A DNA stretch of 49,738 nucleotides from NCBI GenBank assembly GCA_033297075.1, contig MU858290.1:1-49738 (forward strand), written 5' to 3'. A program made the position numbers and the translations under genes. The notes beneath the pieces are model-generated. The model was not told where the DNA came from. It did not search any database and saw only the letters and a program-made list of their open reading frames with translations. Of this stretch, positions 30,941 through 42,813 are shown piece by piece. Source of the DNA: Rhypophila decipiens (taxonomy: Eukaryota; Ascomycota; Sordariomycetes; Sordariales; Naviculisporaceae). Every line of letters begins with the position of its first letter. Position 1 is the stretch's first letter.

Positions 30941-32351
30941 AATGGCTCCCTTAGCCAAGATTACCACTACAAATCCTTCGAGCCCTTGGGCGACGGAGCC
31001 ATGCCCGGCGGTGAGACATTTGGCATCACAATCTGGCGCGGCATCTAGCCGCCCTCGTACGAGACATGATAGGTAGTGGTGGGCACAAGTCACAATGATA
31101 CGAGCGTGCTGCCGCACTGCGAGGTGGGTGATTGGGATACCCATTCTGGCTCGCACCCAGACGGGCAAATCTGAATGAGACCGGACAGGCATATCATCTG
31201 TAGATGGCAGTGTCCAGTCATCTAGATGGTCGCTCTTGAGGCGGAAGCAGAGATGGCCTGGCTGATGGCTTACCGCGTCAACGGTCAAGGGTATGTGATA
31301 TGACGACTGCTGACTTGGTGACCACATCAGGTTTGTCCAGCATGCACCTACTCTTACATGGACCTCCAATTAGGCACAGGGGACTCACCTATCATGCCAA
31401 TGGTCTGTTACATTTTTGGCGGTTGCAAGACAGAGGATGGAGGAAACTCTAAGGGATCTCCAAAAAAGAAGGAAGAAAAGGAAACGAAAAAAGAAAACGG
31501 CGCATAGTCTCTTGCCTACGTAACTCGGGCCGAGTATTAGCGTTAGAAGGTTTCCAATAAAAATCCAATCTCTGTTAGCTACACAGCAAGTCCTTGCTCT
31601 GTTGTATGGGTTGTGAACTTGTGAATCGTTTGTCCTCTCTGGTTACAACATCAAAGTTGAGCAAACATAGACTCGAACTGCGCACGAACAGAACCCCTCG
31701 TTGCGCTCACCCAGAGCCTTGTTGTACGCCCCCACACCGTTAGCAGCCAGCATGCAGTCAACCTCCGTTGGGACTGTTGAACGGCTTAAGCCTTTAAATC
31801 TTTGTGAAAATGCGTATACAGTATTACCACAGCGAATCGGCTGCTGAATATTAGTCTTACGAAAACACCACTGCATAGCTACCTAGCTACTAACAGAGAC
31901 TGGTCGAATCACCCGTAAGTATCAAGGGTTCAGAACAAAGTACCTTGTAGGAAAGACTGGTAGGGACAGCCCCGGTAAATCTCAGAGAAACGGGATATGT
32001 TCTCTTTCTAGGCATGATAAACATGCAATAAGGTATTGCGGGTTACCTACCTACTCTCGAGTCTCATACCTGCCTGGCACCAGCCTTACTCGCACTCTTA
32101 CAAGGGTTAGGGATATACGTCACGGCGCGTGACAAAATGGTGTAGAACCTACTTTCTCCTTTTGAGATGTGGTGGATATAATTGACGTATGAACATTAAT
32201 CCAGCTACATAGATAATTCCGCTCCTTACAAGCTCCGTACTAGAATGATAAGCATATATCAAACACCATATAGGTACACCCCCTATTACACCACCGAGAC
32301 ACATCATACACGCACGCGCGACATTTGATCCAGCTCAGTTCACAGATTGCC
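30941..32351. other. Intergenic region
   Basis: No supported gene. It is AT-rich from about 31500 to 32300, with many short frames on both strands and one telomere-type AGGGTTAGGG at about 32103-32112. Convergent 3' ends of the modular locus and the HIRIP3-like gene flank it. Confidence 0.5.
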
Positions 32352-33884
32352 TCAGTCCGAGTCACTCTCATCATCCAAAAAGGCCAAATCAGCCCTCGCC
32401 CTAGGCGGCCCCCTAGTCTTGGGCAGGGCATCCTCATCTTCATCTTCATCCTCGTCCTCGTCTTCTCCCTCTTGATCCCCGTTCTCCTTTTCCTTCTTCT
32501 TCTTCTTCCCACCTTCTTCATCCTCCTCCTCCTGATCAGATACTGACACATGTGGCTCCCGCAGATTCTTCGCCGCAGCGCCCCTCCGCCTCGACGGTCT
32601 TCCTCCTTTCCCGAATCCCCAAGCTTTCTCCCCCTCCTTGACAGCATCCAAATCAGCCATCAACTCCCGCCGCTCTTTGATCTCACGTGCTTTTCCCTCC
32701 GAGAATCGTCCCGTCATGCCAATTTCCTCAAGCATACCCTTTAAATGCCTTATTCGGGCTTTGGGATCATCACCGCATTTCTTTAGCTCAAAGGCCCAGA
32801 CCTTGCGCACGCCGCATTTTGTCAGTTGGGATTGGAGTTCTTTTATTTTTGCTTGGTCTGGGTCGAGTGCTGCTGTTGCGGCGGGTTTGGATTTGCTGCT
32901 GGTATTTTTGGTGGTGGGTTCGGTTGACTTGGACTTGCGCTTTCTTTTGGCCGGCGGAGGCTCGTCGAATACAATTGACATTTCGCTGCCGGAGTCTTCT
33001 GGGGCAGGATCTGGTTGGGTGGTGACGTTCTTTTGTTCTGGGGATTTGGGCTTGGCCTCGTCCTCTGAGGCATCCTCCTTGACGCCTTGGTCGGAGTCAT
33101 TTTCAGGTATTTCGCTTAGAAGGGAAGATTCCGTGTCGGAGTCAACCACATCTGGCAGTGGCTTGGATTTTTGTTTCGGGGCGGCGGGCTTTTTGGGAGT
33201 GGCCTTCCTCGGGGCGACTTTGGTCTTTTTCTTGGGAGGCTCTTCTTCGCTTTCCAGGTCGTCGACTTCGGAGCTTTGTACATCTTCCTCTTCCCCATCG
33301 TCGTCTTCGTCCGAAAGGGCCTTTCTTTTCTTGGATCCTTGTTTTGCGGGCGCGGGCGCGGCGCGTTTTTTCTTGGGCGGTTCTTCCTCGCTCAGCTCAG
33401 CCTCCGACTCGTCAGACTCTTCGGCGCTTGGTTCGCTGAGTTCGGATTCAGACTCGTCAGACGGCGTGGCTGCTTTCTTCGGGCGCTTCGCCAGTGGTTT
33501 GGCGGCGCCGTTTTTGGGCTTCGGTTTGGACTTGGGCGCAGGTTTCGCTGGTGTTTTGGATTTGGGCTTCTTGGGAGATGGGGTTGGCGCAGGTGGTGAC
33601 GACGGAGCATCGTTTTGCAGGTCGTTCTATCATGCAATTGTTAGCAAGCATGCCGTAAGAAGCGTGTTTCCCCGAGTTTGGCTACATACAAGAGTCTCGT
33701 GGATAATCTCTTTGCTCCTGGCTTTCCAGTCTCGGTCCTTGAGGAAGCCATCGTCGAGCTTGAGCTTCTTTTCCACTTCTTGGCGGACATAGTTGACGGT
33801 CAAGTCATCACTTTCGGGGCCGTTGTAAATGCGCCGGACCGTGTCGGCGAGTTCTTTCTCGATCGTTGCCTTTTTAGGCGCCAT
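32352..33884 (-). CDS. HIRIP3-like histone chaperone (DEK_C plus CHZ-type region)
   Basis: Two exons, 33884-33690 and 33626-32352, with donor GTATGT and acceptor GATAG (63-nt intron), give 489 residues. Residues about 5-62 form a DEK C-terminal-like helical domain (LADTVRRIYNG ... DGFLKDRDWKARSKEII). A long middle region alternates acidic runs with Lys/Arg clusters (PKKKR, SKKRK, AKRKRK), likely nuclear localisation signals. Residues about 325-384 carry the conserved HIRIP3/CHZ segment (TKCGVRKVWAFELKKCG ... GMLEEIGMTGRF), and the C-terminus is acidic with Asp/Glu repeats. HIRIP3 proteins bind H2A-type histones in the nucleus; the role is transferred from the family. The gene has its 5' end toward the microprotein and the AP-1 gene. 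Confidence 0.85.
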
Positions 33885-34364
33885 GGCGATAGGGGAGGTA
33901 ATCGGCGTAGACAGTACTGGCCCTGGCCGTAGGTTTGGGATGAAAGGCAAAGTGCGATTGTATTTGTGGTGCAGTGATACGCGAGACAATTCAGCTTTGC
34001 ACAAGAGAAACCTGAATCCGCTCCATATGCAAGTTCAATCGCGGTTCTTCCATGTTTTGTCGCGACGAATTGACGCGACTTGGGTGAGCGGGTCCTTGGT
34101 GGAGGTTGATCGTGCTGGGATGATCCCACACTTTGCAGCAAGAAATGGCCCAAGCTTTGGAGCTGCAATCGGCGCCAAGGTTTGAGCTCTTAGCTGGAGT
34201 TTACCATACATCCTGGTACCCGTACGGGGTACAATACACTACAACAGGACACTTGATGGCACAGAGGACATGGTAATGGAAAGAAAAACATTCATGATTG
34301 CATTTTTTCCCGTCAATTGCTTCCTTCGACAGCAGGCTGGTTCGAAAAGGGGTAGTCAAATAGG
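33885..34364. other. Intergenic region upstream of the HIRIP3-like gene
   Basis: 480 bases holding the HIRIP3-like promoter and the 3' end of the microprotein gene. No tandem repeat or RNA gene seen. Confidence 0.5.
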
Positions 34365-34657
34365 TCATTTGGTGGCATTCAATCGCTGGGCAATCAAGCT
34401 GAAGACAATGACCGATCCCATAAACAGTACTGCATTGTAAAACTGTTGCGACGACATCAGCAACGTTGATCAATCATCCGTTAGCGGAAAAGAGAAACGA
34501 AAGACATACCGCTTTTCTTGATACTTCTCTCTCCTCGTCGTCGGTCCTTGCTTCGATAAAGAGTCGGCGCAGGTTTGGGAAGGCCTGCAGATGCATACTT
34601 CATATCAGCAGTAGCTCTACTAACGCTCAGCGAGGAGATTTGGACCAGACAGACCAT
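34365..34657 (-). CDS. Single-helix microprotein, 51 residues, three exons
   Basis: Exons are inferred at 34657-34655 (only the ATG), 34584-34510 and 34442-34365. The second intron is strong: donor GTATGT, branch GCTAAC, acceptor CAACAG, 67 nt. The first intron (70 nt, donor GTCTGT, branch TGCTGAT, acceptor CTGCAG) is weaker, but all junctions are phase 0 and the frame closes. The protein has a basic/acidic N-terminal half (LRRLFIEARTDDEERE) and a C-terminal hydrophobic helix (VLFMGSVIVFSLIAQ) with a short polar end, like small subunits of mitochondrial or ER membrane complexes. I do not recognise the family. An alternative start would need another upstream exon. Confidence 0.55.
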
Positions 34658-35270
34658 GATGTGGTGATGGTTGATGCCAAAAGGATGAGGAATGCAACGG
34701 TTATGAGATTGGATATATTAGCAAGCGAATATGCATTGGTGTGAGTTATCTTGTGTGAACTTTGGTATTGCGTGGCAGGACGAAGGTTTGGGGCCAGACG
34801 GGAAACTCTGGATGTGAAGTATCAGTACTGTACCCCGTACGTACTCCGTACCGACCGTCAGCTGTCAGCAGGGCGGGATGCACTAGCCACGATTCGACTC
34901 TCGGTCTCAGCTGTGGCTGGTGGCAGAATTCCATTCCCGGCCCGGGCCAGACCAGCCAACTAAGCCACACATGTACAAACAACGAGACATCGAGGGACAC
35001 CAACTCACGATCCACATCCCACCAAACATCATTGCGACAACGGCCGCCCCTTCAGCAGGCAACGCCGCGACCAAGTACAATCAACGAACGACTGCAAACA
35101 AAGGCCGTCTCTTCATACCTGATTTGTGCATGCAGTAGATCGGCGCTTTACAAAGGGACTGCTTGTCCTCTCCCAACCCAACACTTACCGCCGCCCTTCA
35201 CCGACCTCACCTCCCGAACGCCGACTCTATCTCGACCCTCGGTCGACCGGCCGTCACAACCAACTACATC
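34658..35270. other. Shared upstream region of the microprotein and AP-1 beta genes
   Basis: 613 bases between divergently transcribed starts, so probably a bidirectional promoter. A C-rich leader (35160-35265) precedes the AP-1 ATG. Confidence 0.5.
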
Positions 35271-37737
35271 ATGGCCCAGGCAGTGAATAGGATTCGCGGG
35301 GCCTTCGCGCCCCCGCGCAAGGGCGAGACATTCGAGCTTCGAGCTGGTCTGGTATCTCAATATGCCTACGAACGGAAAGAGGCGATTCAAAAGACCATCA
35401 TGGCCATGACGCTTGGGAAGGACGTCTCGGCCCTGTTTCCCGATGTCCTGAAAAACATTGCCACATCAGATTTGGACCAGAAGAAGCTGGTCTATCTGTA
35501 CCTGATGTGAGTCGACTTGGACAGTTATCCTCATCCCGGCAAGACGAGCTGCTAACTGGGACCAGGAATTATGCCAAATCGCACCCCGACCTCTGCATCT
35601 TGGCCGTCAACACATTTGTCCAAGACTCCGAAGACCCGAACCCACTTATAAGAGCGCTCGCGATCCGAACCATGGGCTGTATTCGTGTTGATAAGATGAT
35701 CGATTACATGGAGGAACCGCTGCGCAAAACCCTGCGAGACGAGTCACCCTACGTCCGGAAGACAGCCGCGATATGCGTCGCCAAACTTTTCGACCTGAAC
35801 CCAACCATGTGCATCGAGAACGGCTTCCTCGAGACACTGCAGGAGCTCATTGGCGATCCGAATCCGATGGTGGTAGCAAACTCGGTCACGGCCTTGTCAG
35901 AAATCACCGAAACGGCGCCCGAGACCAAAGCGCTCGTGATTACGCCGGCAACGTTGAAGAAGCTCTTGATGGCCTTGAACGAATGCACCGAATGGGGTAG
36001 AGTTACGATCCTTAGCACGCTGGCGGATTACCCCCCTCAGGACGTCAAAGAGTCGGAGCACATCTGCGAAAGAGTGACACCCCAGTTTCAACATGTGAAT
36101 CCCAGCGTGGTCTTGGCCGCCGTCAAGGTTGTTTTCATCCACATGAAGCTCCTCAACCCCGAGCTGGTGAGGCAGTACTTGAAGAAGATGGCTCCCCCCT
36201 TAGGTATGTGAACAGGCCTCGATACGCCACCGAGTCACGCGCTGACATGGATCACAGTTACTCTTATCGCGTCTGCACCCGAGGTCCAATATGTTGCGCT
36301 GAGAAACATTGACCTCCTGTTACAGGCCAAGCCCGATATTCTGAGCAAGGAACTTCGGGTGTTCTTTTGCAAGTACAACGACCCACCATACGTCAAGCTG
36401 CAGAAGCTCGAGATCATGGTGAGGATAGCAAACAACAAGAACTTTGATCAGCTTCTAAGCGAGCTCAAAGAATATGCCCTTGAGGTCGACATGGACTTTG
36501 TCAAGCGTGCAGTCCGCGCCATCGGCCAGGTTGCCATCAAGATCGAGGAGGCAAGTGAGAAGTGTGTCAATACCCTTCTGGACTTGATCGCCACCAAGGT
36601 CAACTATGTCGTGCAGGAAGTGGTGATTGTCATCAAAGACATTCTGCGAAAGTACCCGGGGTACGAAGGCGTCATCCCGACTCTCTGCAAGTACATTGAC
36701 GAGCTGGACGAGCCTGAGGCTAGAGGCGCTCTTATTTGGATCGTCGGAGAGTACGCGGAGAAGATCAACAATGCTGATGAGATATTATCTGGGTTTGTCG
36801 ATGTCTTTATGGAGGAGTTTACACAGGTCAGTTCCCTCTCGAATTGCGATACAGGAGGACATCAATGCTTACTTTGACTCAGACACAATTACAAATCCTC
36901 ACGGCTGTTGTCAAGCTGTTCCTCAAGAAGCCTAGCAACAACCAGGGACTTGTGCAAAAGGTCCTCCAGCAAGCCACATCAGACAACGACAACCCGGATA
37001 TTAGAGATCGTGCATACATCTACTGGCGTCTCCTGTCTGGTGATCTTGAGGTTGCCAAGGTACGTTTACCTCCATCGCCGCACATGGGTGTTGCTTTCTA
37101 ACTAATGGCCGTGCAGAACATCATCCTCTCGCAAAAGCCTGCAATCACCACCACAGTTTCCAGCCTGCCCCCCGCGCTCCTCGAGCAGCTCCTTGCCGAG
37201 CTCTCGACTCTTGCTTCGGTCTACCACAAGCCTCCCGAGTCCTTCGTCGGCAAGGGTCGGTATGGTGCCGACGCGATCCAGCGAGCAGCCATACAGGAGC
37301 AACGCCAAGACGCGGCCGAGAATCCCATCGCTGCTTCGGTCGCTGCCGCCGCCTCTGGCTCCAACGGCGCCCAGAGCAACATCGAGAATCTGCTTGATAT
37401 CGACTTTGATGGGGGTGCTCCAGCCAGTGCCGAGCAAGGCGGTACCGCCACTCCTGATCGCATGAGCAGCCCGTCGGCCGTTGGAGGATTACCTGGTGCC
37501 CCGGCTGCGCCTAGCGGTGGTATGGCGGATATTATGGGGCTGTTTGATGCCCCACCTGCTGGTGTTAGTGGTGGTGGATTCGGAGGCATGGGCGCTGGTG
37601 ATATGATGAGCAGTTTTGCGGCTATGGATGTGAGCGGGAACAGCGCGCCGCCGCCACCTGGTCAGCAGCTGGGCCATGCTAGTTCGTCTGGTAGTGGGCA
37701 GAAGAGTGGCAATGATGATCTATTGGGTTTGTTCTGA
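35271..37737 (+). CDS. apl2: AP-1 clathrin adaptor complex, beta subunit
   Basis: Five exons: 35271-35506, 35566-36203, 36258-36826, 36883-37059 and 37117-37737. All introns are 54-59 nt with GTGAGT, GTATGT, GTCAGT and GTACGT donors, and the joined frame gives 746 residues. The N-terminal about 580 residues are the armadillo-like trunk of beta adaptins, with diagnostic stretches such as [56 protein letters not shown] and [16 protein letters not shown] hinge with a clathrin-box-like LLDIDFD follows, then a Gly/Pro-rich tail ending DDLLGLF, which is also clathrin-box-like. The lack of a full ear domain and the length fit AP-1 beta (yeast Apl2), which sorts cargo between trans-Golgi and endosomes, better than AP-2 beta. 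The start is [12 protein letters not shown], typical of the family. Confidence 0.95.
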
Positions 37738-37879
37738 GCATGGGTTTTTGTTGGTGGCGTTGTAGAGTTTGGCATTGTGGAGGTTAGGAGGTTATCGGTC
37801 GAGAGCAAGTAGATTTGCAACAACGAGCCGGTCATGGCGAACGGGCTAAGAGAAATATGACTTATTCTGACGGTTTACA

Positions 37880-38649
37880 CCAGCGTTCCGAATAAAGCAA
37901 ACAAAGCAAATCGCCGAGTAGATTTGACTTGTTTGAGTAAAATAAAGCTATATTTGATTTGGCTGAAATTTGCTTTGGTTTGCTTTGTTATTTGACTGAA
38001 TTTGCCAAGGCTAATGAGTATGGATTCCGAGATACTAGCTACAGCAAATTTCTGTGGTGCAAGTATCTTTATTCCCAGCTACTAGAAAAGTGGGTCTGAA
38101 CCTGGGTCTAACCTATAAAAATCGATGTTTTCCTAGCTAAAAAGAACCCATTATATGGGGGAAACCTAGTTGTTGGTGCACTGGTGATCAATATCAACAG
38201 AGTCCTCTTGGGCTCTGGTGAATCTGATCGTTAGTAGTGCATGTGTATTCTTTAATCTAGTGTGTCTATGGACCTGCTACCTACTGGCCTACATATAGTA
38301 GGCCATCGGTGCTGCACACTGCTGTTGACCAGCAGTGCAGCACCGATGTCATCATGACTGCAGTGGCTCACCCACGCTGCATAGCCAAAGCAAGGAAAAC
38401 AACCAACATCCCACTGTTGGTCCCTATGTGGTGTAGCGCAGGTCGTTGTGATAGGTAGAGTGTGGTGGGGGTTGTGGTGTTGCGTTTGTTCCCACACTAG
38501 TATCCAAAATAATCAAATCTAAACAAACAAAGCAAGTTTTAAAGATCTAGATTTGCTTTGAATTTGGCTCAATTTTAGCTGATTTGACTTGCTTATGTTT
38601 GAATTTGCTTTACTTGTGTTTATTTTGTTTGCTTTATTCGGAACGCTGG
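37880..38649. mobile_element. 770-bp non-autonomous DNA transposon (MITE-like)
   Basis: The ends are perfect 26-bp inverted repeats: CCAGCGTTCCGAATAAAGCA plus ACAAAC-like sequence at 37880-37905, and its complement at 38624-38649. They are flanked by the direct duplication TTTACA (37874-37879 and 38650-38655). Subterminal motifs rich in TTTGCTTTG and GATTTGACTTG recur at both ends. No coding capacity is visible. A strong hairpin lies near the centre-right. The element sits about 140 bp downstream of the AP-1 beta stop. A 6-bp duplication does not match hAT (8), Tc1/mariner (TA) or MULE (9-11) exactly, so the superfamily is open. Confidence 0.85.
38286..38348. repeat. Two adjacent hairpins inside the MITE-like element
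   Basis: GGCCTAC (38286-38292) pairs with GTAGGCC (38298-38304) around ATATA. CATCGGTGCTGCACACTGCTG (38304-38324) pairs with CAGCAGTGCAGCACCGATG (38330-38348), leaving one 2-base bulge and a 5-base loop. Confidence 0.85.
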
Positions 38650-38655
38650 TTTACA

Positions 38656-39911
38656 CTCTATCGGAAGACAAAAAGATCCGATCACGATAGCTTTAATGTC
38701 TCTTTTGCAGTTATTCGTCGGCGCTGGAGGGTTTTGAGCGATCGTATGTATGTACTGTACAAACAGCACTTCGTGTAAAGTACAGTTCGGTTCATTACAG
38801 TACCACAGACCCTGTGGAGTCGCTGGACAACCACGACATCAGCGGTCATTCGGCTCCTCATTTCTCCGCGCAGCTTCCCAGCAAAGGACCTGCCTGGTCC
38901 AGCAGCAGTCTTCACCCCACGTCCGATCTCTCGACTCGCTTCACCATCCGATCAATGGTACGATACAACCGACTCCTGCACTCAACATTGCCCAACTTTA
39001 TCAACGCCCAGTGCACTCCGACAGATCATGAAATTTCATTGAAGTGCGCATGCCACATTATAGCATGAAGATGATGTGCCAGTCTGCCAAACTGGCAGAT
39101 GCTTGATATGGACGACCTTGGGTTTCAATATCCGGACTTTGGGTGTCAGAGTCCCCGCCCCCCGAATATTTGCATCCTACCCCGAGCTATCCGTACCTGC
39201 GAACCCCTTCTTGAACATCTCCGGACCTTGGAATTGGATCTTGCAACATCGATTTCTTCGAACCTCTCTTAGTTCGTTGCCCTCTTGCCTGCATTGTTCA
39301 ATATATCGTCACGGTCAACTTTCGGCCCTTCTGTCCTCCGTGGAACACCAACTCTCGTCTCGCATCCTTGCGTCCCAGAGCCTCGCCCGGACAGGGTCAC
39401 TTTGCACTTGATAGCTTGCATATGAAGTGCATATAGTTACTTGCAGGCCCGGGCTGTATTGGTTGACTTCCGAGTTCATGGCATTCTCATTTCACCGTTG
39501 ATACCACCTCGACCCAACCACGTTGACCACACTTCTGGGGAAGTGTGCCTTGTTGCCGCCCGCACCCTCCTTTTCACGATACCATGATTTAGCCATGGTG
39601 GTTGCCTGCACGCCTCCGGCCACTCGCATCCAATCCTGCCAAAGAACTAGAGACCGTCCATATTTCCTTTACCTAACAGCAAAGCACCAGCCGGCCAAGA
39701 TGCAGAGCCTCTTGGTCTGGGCTCTTGTTCGTCACCAGTACCGACGGTTGGAAGTGCCACAATATTTTCCTACCTCGGAGCCTAGGGAATATCTTTTGTT
39801 CACCCGGTATCACCAGTACTCGACAACCAGGACTTTGATTCAACACCTGCTACGACGTGACGAACAGGGACGACTGCGATCCCAGTTCATACTGTTTCAC
39901 TTTCTCCGCCG
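38656..39911. other. Intergenic region
   Basis: No supported gene; open frames are under 175 codons and lack domains. It likely holds the promoter and leader of the pepsin-like gene. Confidence 0.45.
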
Positions 39912-41720
39912 ATGCCTGCTTGTGTGCGCATCCAAGGACTCGGCCTTTTGGCTGCCCTGTTCTCGTTCTCGTTCCTCGTGGCCACGTGCTTCAGTGCGCC
40001 AACATGCCAACCACCTTCCACGATACAGTTCAAACTGAGCAATTGCACTCTGCTCTCTCCAGATGGTAGCAAAGATGTGTATTCGTGGGGTATTCAAATG
40101 ACCGTCTCTGGCGCTGGTGACATATGTGCCGCACCATCAACAGTGGTGAATAGTACTGTCCTAGCTACGAGCGGCCTATGCGACGACGATCAGCTTCTCG
40201 ACGCGAATCGGGTAAACATGACGCGAAGTCAGTGTCTTTCGCGGCGGGGAGGGTTGGTCGATATGTCAAAACTGACTATTGGCGATACTGCCGGGCTTGT
40301 GGACTTGAATAAGGGGTGGGCCGACTTGGCTGGGTTTCTCGACGGCGCAGCTTTAGCTACCTTGCAACTTGACCAAGATGCTGTCAGCATGACAGAACTG
40401 TTGGCTACCAGAGGTCAATTACTCACTCAGAGTCATCTTGGCTTGGCTGCCGCTGCTCCGCTCCTTCAGACCTTGAAGGATACTGGAAAGATTGGCGCCA
40501 GGTCATGGGGTCTCAATTCAGGGTCCCAGAGCTACTTGTCGCCCAGGAGTGGGAGCCTTGTCCTCGGTGGGTACGATGGAGCAAGTCGCGATGGCGGCTG
40601 GTACGACTTTCCTGTGAAGAGTCAGCTGGACGGAAAGAGATATTGCCCTCTCCAGGTCGAAATTACCAGCATGACGGCGACTGTCAGCAACTCGACCAAG
40701 GCCCTGCCACCGAGGTCCATCGTAGGGATATCTGACACTTTGAATGTCTGCATAGAACCGTGAGCATCCAATGCTATTGCTGACCGAACTGCCGTTTCTT
40801 CACATGCTGACAAAATCTGATTGCCTAGCTACGACAATCTCTTTCGGATACCCGACGAGAGATGGTCTCGATTTAATGACCTAATCGAGGATTTCACCGG
40901 CAAGTCACTGGATCCAGTCCGGATCGCTCCAACAGACTACGACAACGAGCTTTACAATTTAGAGCCAGGAACTGTCTACCCTGCGGAATTCGGCAATTTC
41001 AACATCACACTGCGTATAATTATCGCCAACGGCTTGACGGTGGAGATTCCTTCTCACGAATTTCAACGACCATTGAGAGGTCTCGATAAAGCTGGGAAGC
41101 CTACTGTCGACACGTCCAAGAACGAGCTACAGATTTACCACTATTCCCCTGGAGAGCCCCAAGACAGTCCCGTTTTTGGGAAAGCATTTCTCTCGCAATT
41201 ATACCTCTATGTCGACTACGAGGCAATGGTGTTCCATCTGGCCAAACAAAATCTGGACGTGTCAACGCCTCTTCCAGTCTCCAATGTCACATGTGATGAC
41301 TCGTCAGATAACGGCGGACTTTCTCCTACAGCAAAGGGTCTGATTGGAGTGGGGGCCGTCCTTGGTCTTGTGTTATTCTTGCTCGTTCTGTTGGGATACT
41401 GCTTCTACAAGCAGGTCTGGCGACCGTCTCGCAGAAACCACCGGGGTGCACCCCCGAGCGTACAGCCCCCAACCCCGGAACCATCTGCTGGAGGAGTCCC
41501 TGGTGGTCCAGGCGGCATTCCACTGGTGGCAGTGGCCGGTTCTAGCCCACGCGTTCAGCACCCGGAGGATGTTTCCCCTCCGCACACTGACGGGGAAGAT
41601 GAACCTGATCACCATGACCCTCGTCACCCGGCTGGACATGGCAGTCCGAAGATGGAACCGATCATTTCAGGGCCAAAACCACCCGCAGCTAGTGGTACAG
41701 ATCGATATAACGAGCTTTAA
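39912..41720 (+). CDS. Membrane-anchored pepsin-like (A1) protein, catalytically degenerate
   Basis: Two exons, 39912-40759 and 40829-41720, with donor GTGAGC, branch TGCTGAC and acceptor CCTAG (69-nt intron), give 579 residues. Residues 1-28 are a signal peptide. The lumenal part has fungal A1 peptidase landmarks: WGLNSGSQSYLSPRSGSLVLGGYD, FGNFNITL and a C-terminal GKAFLSQLYLYVDYEAMVF block that matches the usual GRAFL...YL.VDYE. However, no DTG or DSG active-site triad is seen in either lobe; the first lobe has SGLCDDDQLLDAN instead. It is therefore probably a non-proteolytic A1 homologue. One helix spans about residues 453-476. The 100-residue cytoplasmic tail is rich in Pro, Gly and His. 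Several N-glycosylation sites are present. Confidence 0.85.
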
Positions 41721-41749
41721 CATTGATTCGACTGCGATGGAATAATAAA

Positions 41750-41907
41750 GGCGCCTAATATTCAGGCACCACTACTCTCATCTACAGGCACTAGTCCAAT
41801 ACTACAAATTCAATTTCTTAAGGCATTTATTCTAACTAGTTAATAAGGCCTCTATTCTAGCCAATTAAGACATTTATCCTAGTTAGTTAAGGTATTTACC
41901 AGCCGGT
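41750..41907 (+). repeat. Second copy of the 22-bp minisatellite repeat, with inverted flank
   Basis: 41750-41794 is the reverse complement of the unit at 15503-15544. About four 22-bp units follow at 41821, 41846, 41868 and 41890, in the same order as the last units at 15416-15480. The copy lies immediately after the stop codon of the pepsin-like gene, so it is probably in its 3' untranslated region. A small palindrome, ACTACTATAGCTTATAGTAG, follows at about 41916-41936. Confidence 0.8.
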
Positions 41908-42813
41908 CACTATATACTACTATAGCTTATAGTAGCTAGATTCACCGTTCTTTTACAGTGGAATTCAGACCCTTTAAGCTTCCAACAATATTGCAAAGAC
42001 ATTATTTAGGACCTTTGGGATGGAGAGAGCTTTGTGAACTATGGTTTGACTACCTGGCACGACCCCCATGTCAATTCTTCGGCATGAGCAACGAATCTGG
42101 TCGGCCACCTGGAATCGGGCCAGTGGTGGCAGTGCGGTGAGGGAGGGTTTTGATTGGTCCTAAGTACTGTCTTGTAAATGCAATACAACCCCAGCTGACC
42201 ATTGGTTGTGCTGCAAGTCCAAGTCTGGAGCCTGAAATTATGTGCGGTTCGAGCGGTTCAGGGGCGTCAGAGGCTCTTGTCCCACCGGTCAAATGTGCGA
42301 TACCTTGCCATGTACGTGTGCTTCAGGCGACGCCTTGTTCTCGTCTCGTTACCGCTACGCGCGGGCGAGCACTCTGGCTCGCCTCCAATGATGGCAGGAT
42401 GGGGTTGGGCTAGAAGTGCCTCCTCCGGACTGAGCTTGCCTAAAGGAAGAAACAATATCAGCCGCATAGGAATTTTTACTATCCAGTACATCAGTGGATA
42501 CCCCTCACCACTCACCGAGTTTCTCCCACTCACAGTTGCGTCATCTCGGAATCCCTCTGCCAAGTTCTCCAGCCTGGTAACGAGAGGTCCAAGGCACCTT
42601 CCCAGCCCCAACTTTGTCTGGCTCTAGAACCGGCCTGTGACCATTTCCGCAGGCCGGGCCAGTTTAAACCCATGCCATCCCCAGATTTGGGTCCCTGCAC
42701 TCCGACTTCCGTCCCAGCTGTCAGGTCCTACCCCACTGAACCCGCCCAAACCTGCACAGACATGACACCACGGATGAAACGGCTTGACATTTCGTCTCAA
42801 AGACTCTTACAAC
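41908..42813. other. Intergenic region
   Basis: No supported gene between the pepsin-like and ankyrin genes. Frames at 42202-42627 and 42267-42611 overlap on opposite strands and have no features. Confidence 0.45.

Noticed and set aside
31660..31760. tRNA-like GACTCGAACTG text on the plus strand
   Set aside because: It resembles a T-arm complement, but no acceptor stem or anticodon stem can be paired around it.
32638..33792. 384-codon plus-strand frame across the HIRIP3-like gene
   Set aside because: Ser/Phe/Leu-rich mirror of the Lys/Glu-rich coding strand. The minus strand has a spliced, recognisable protein.
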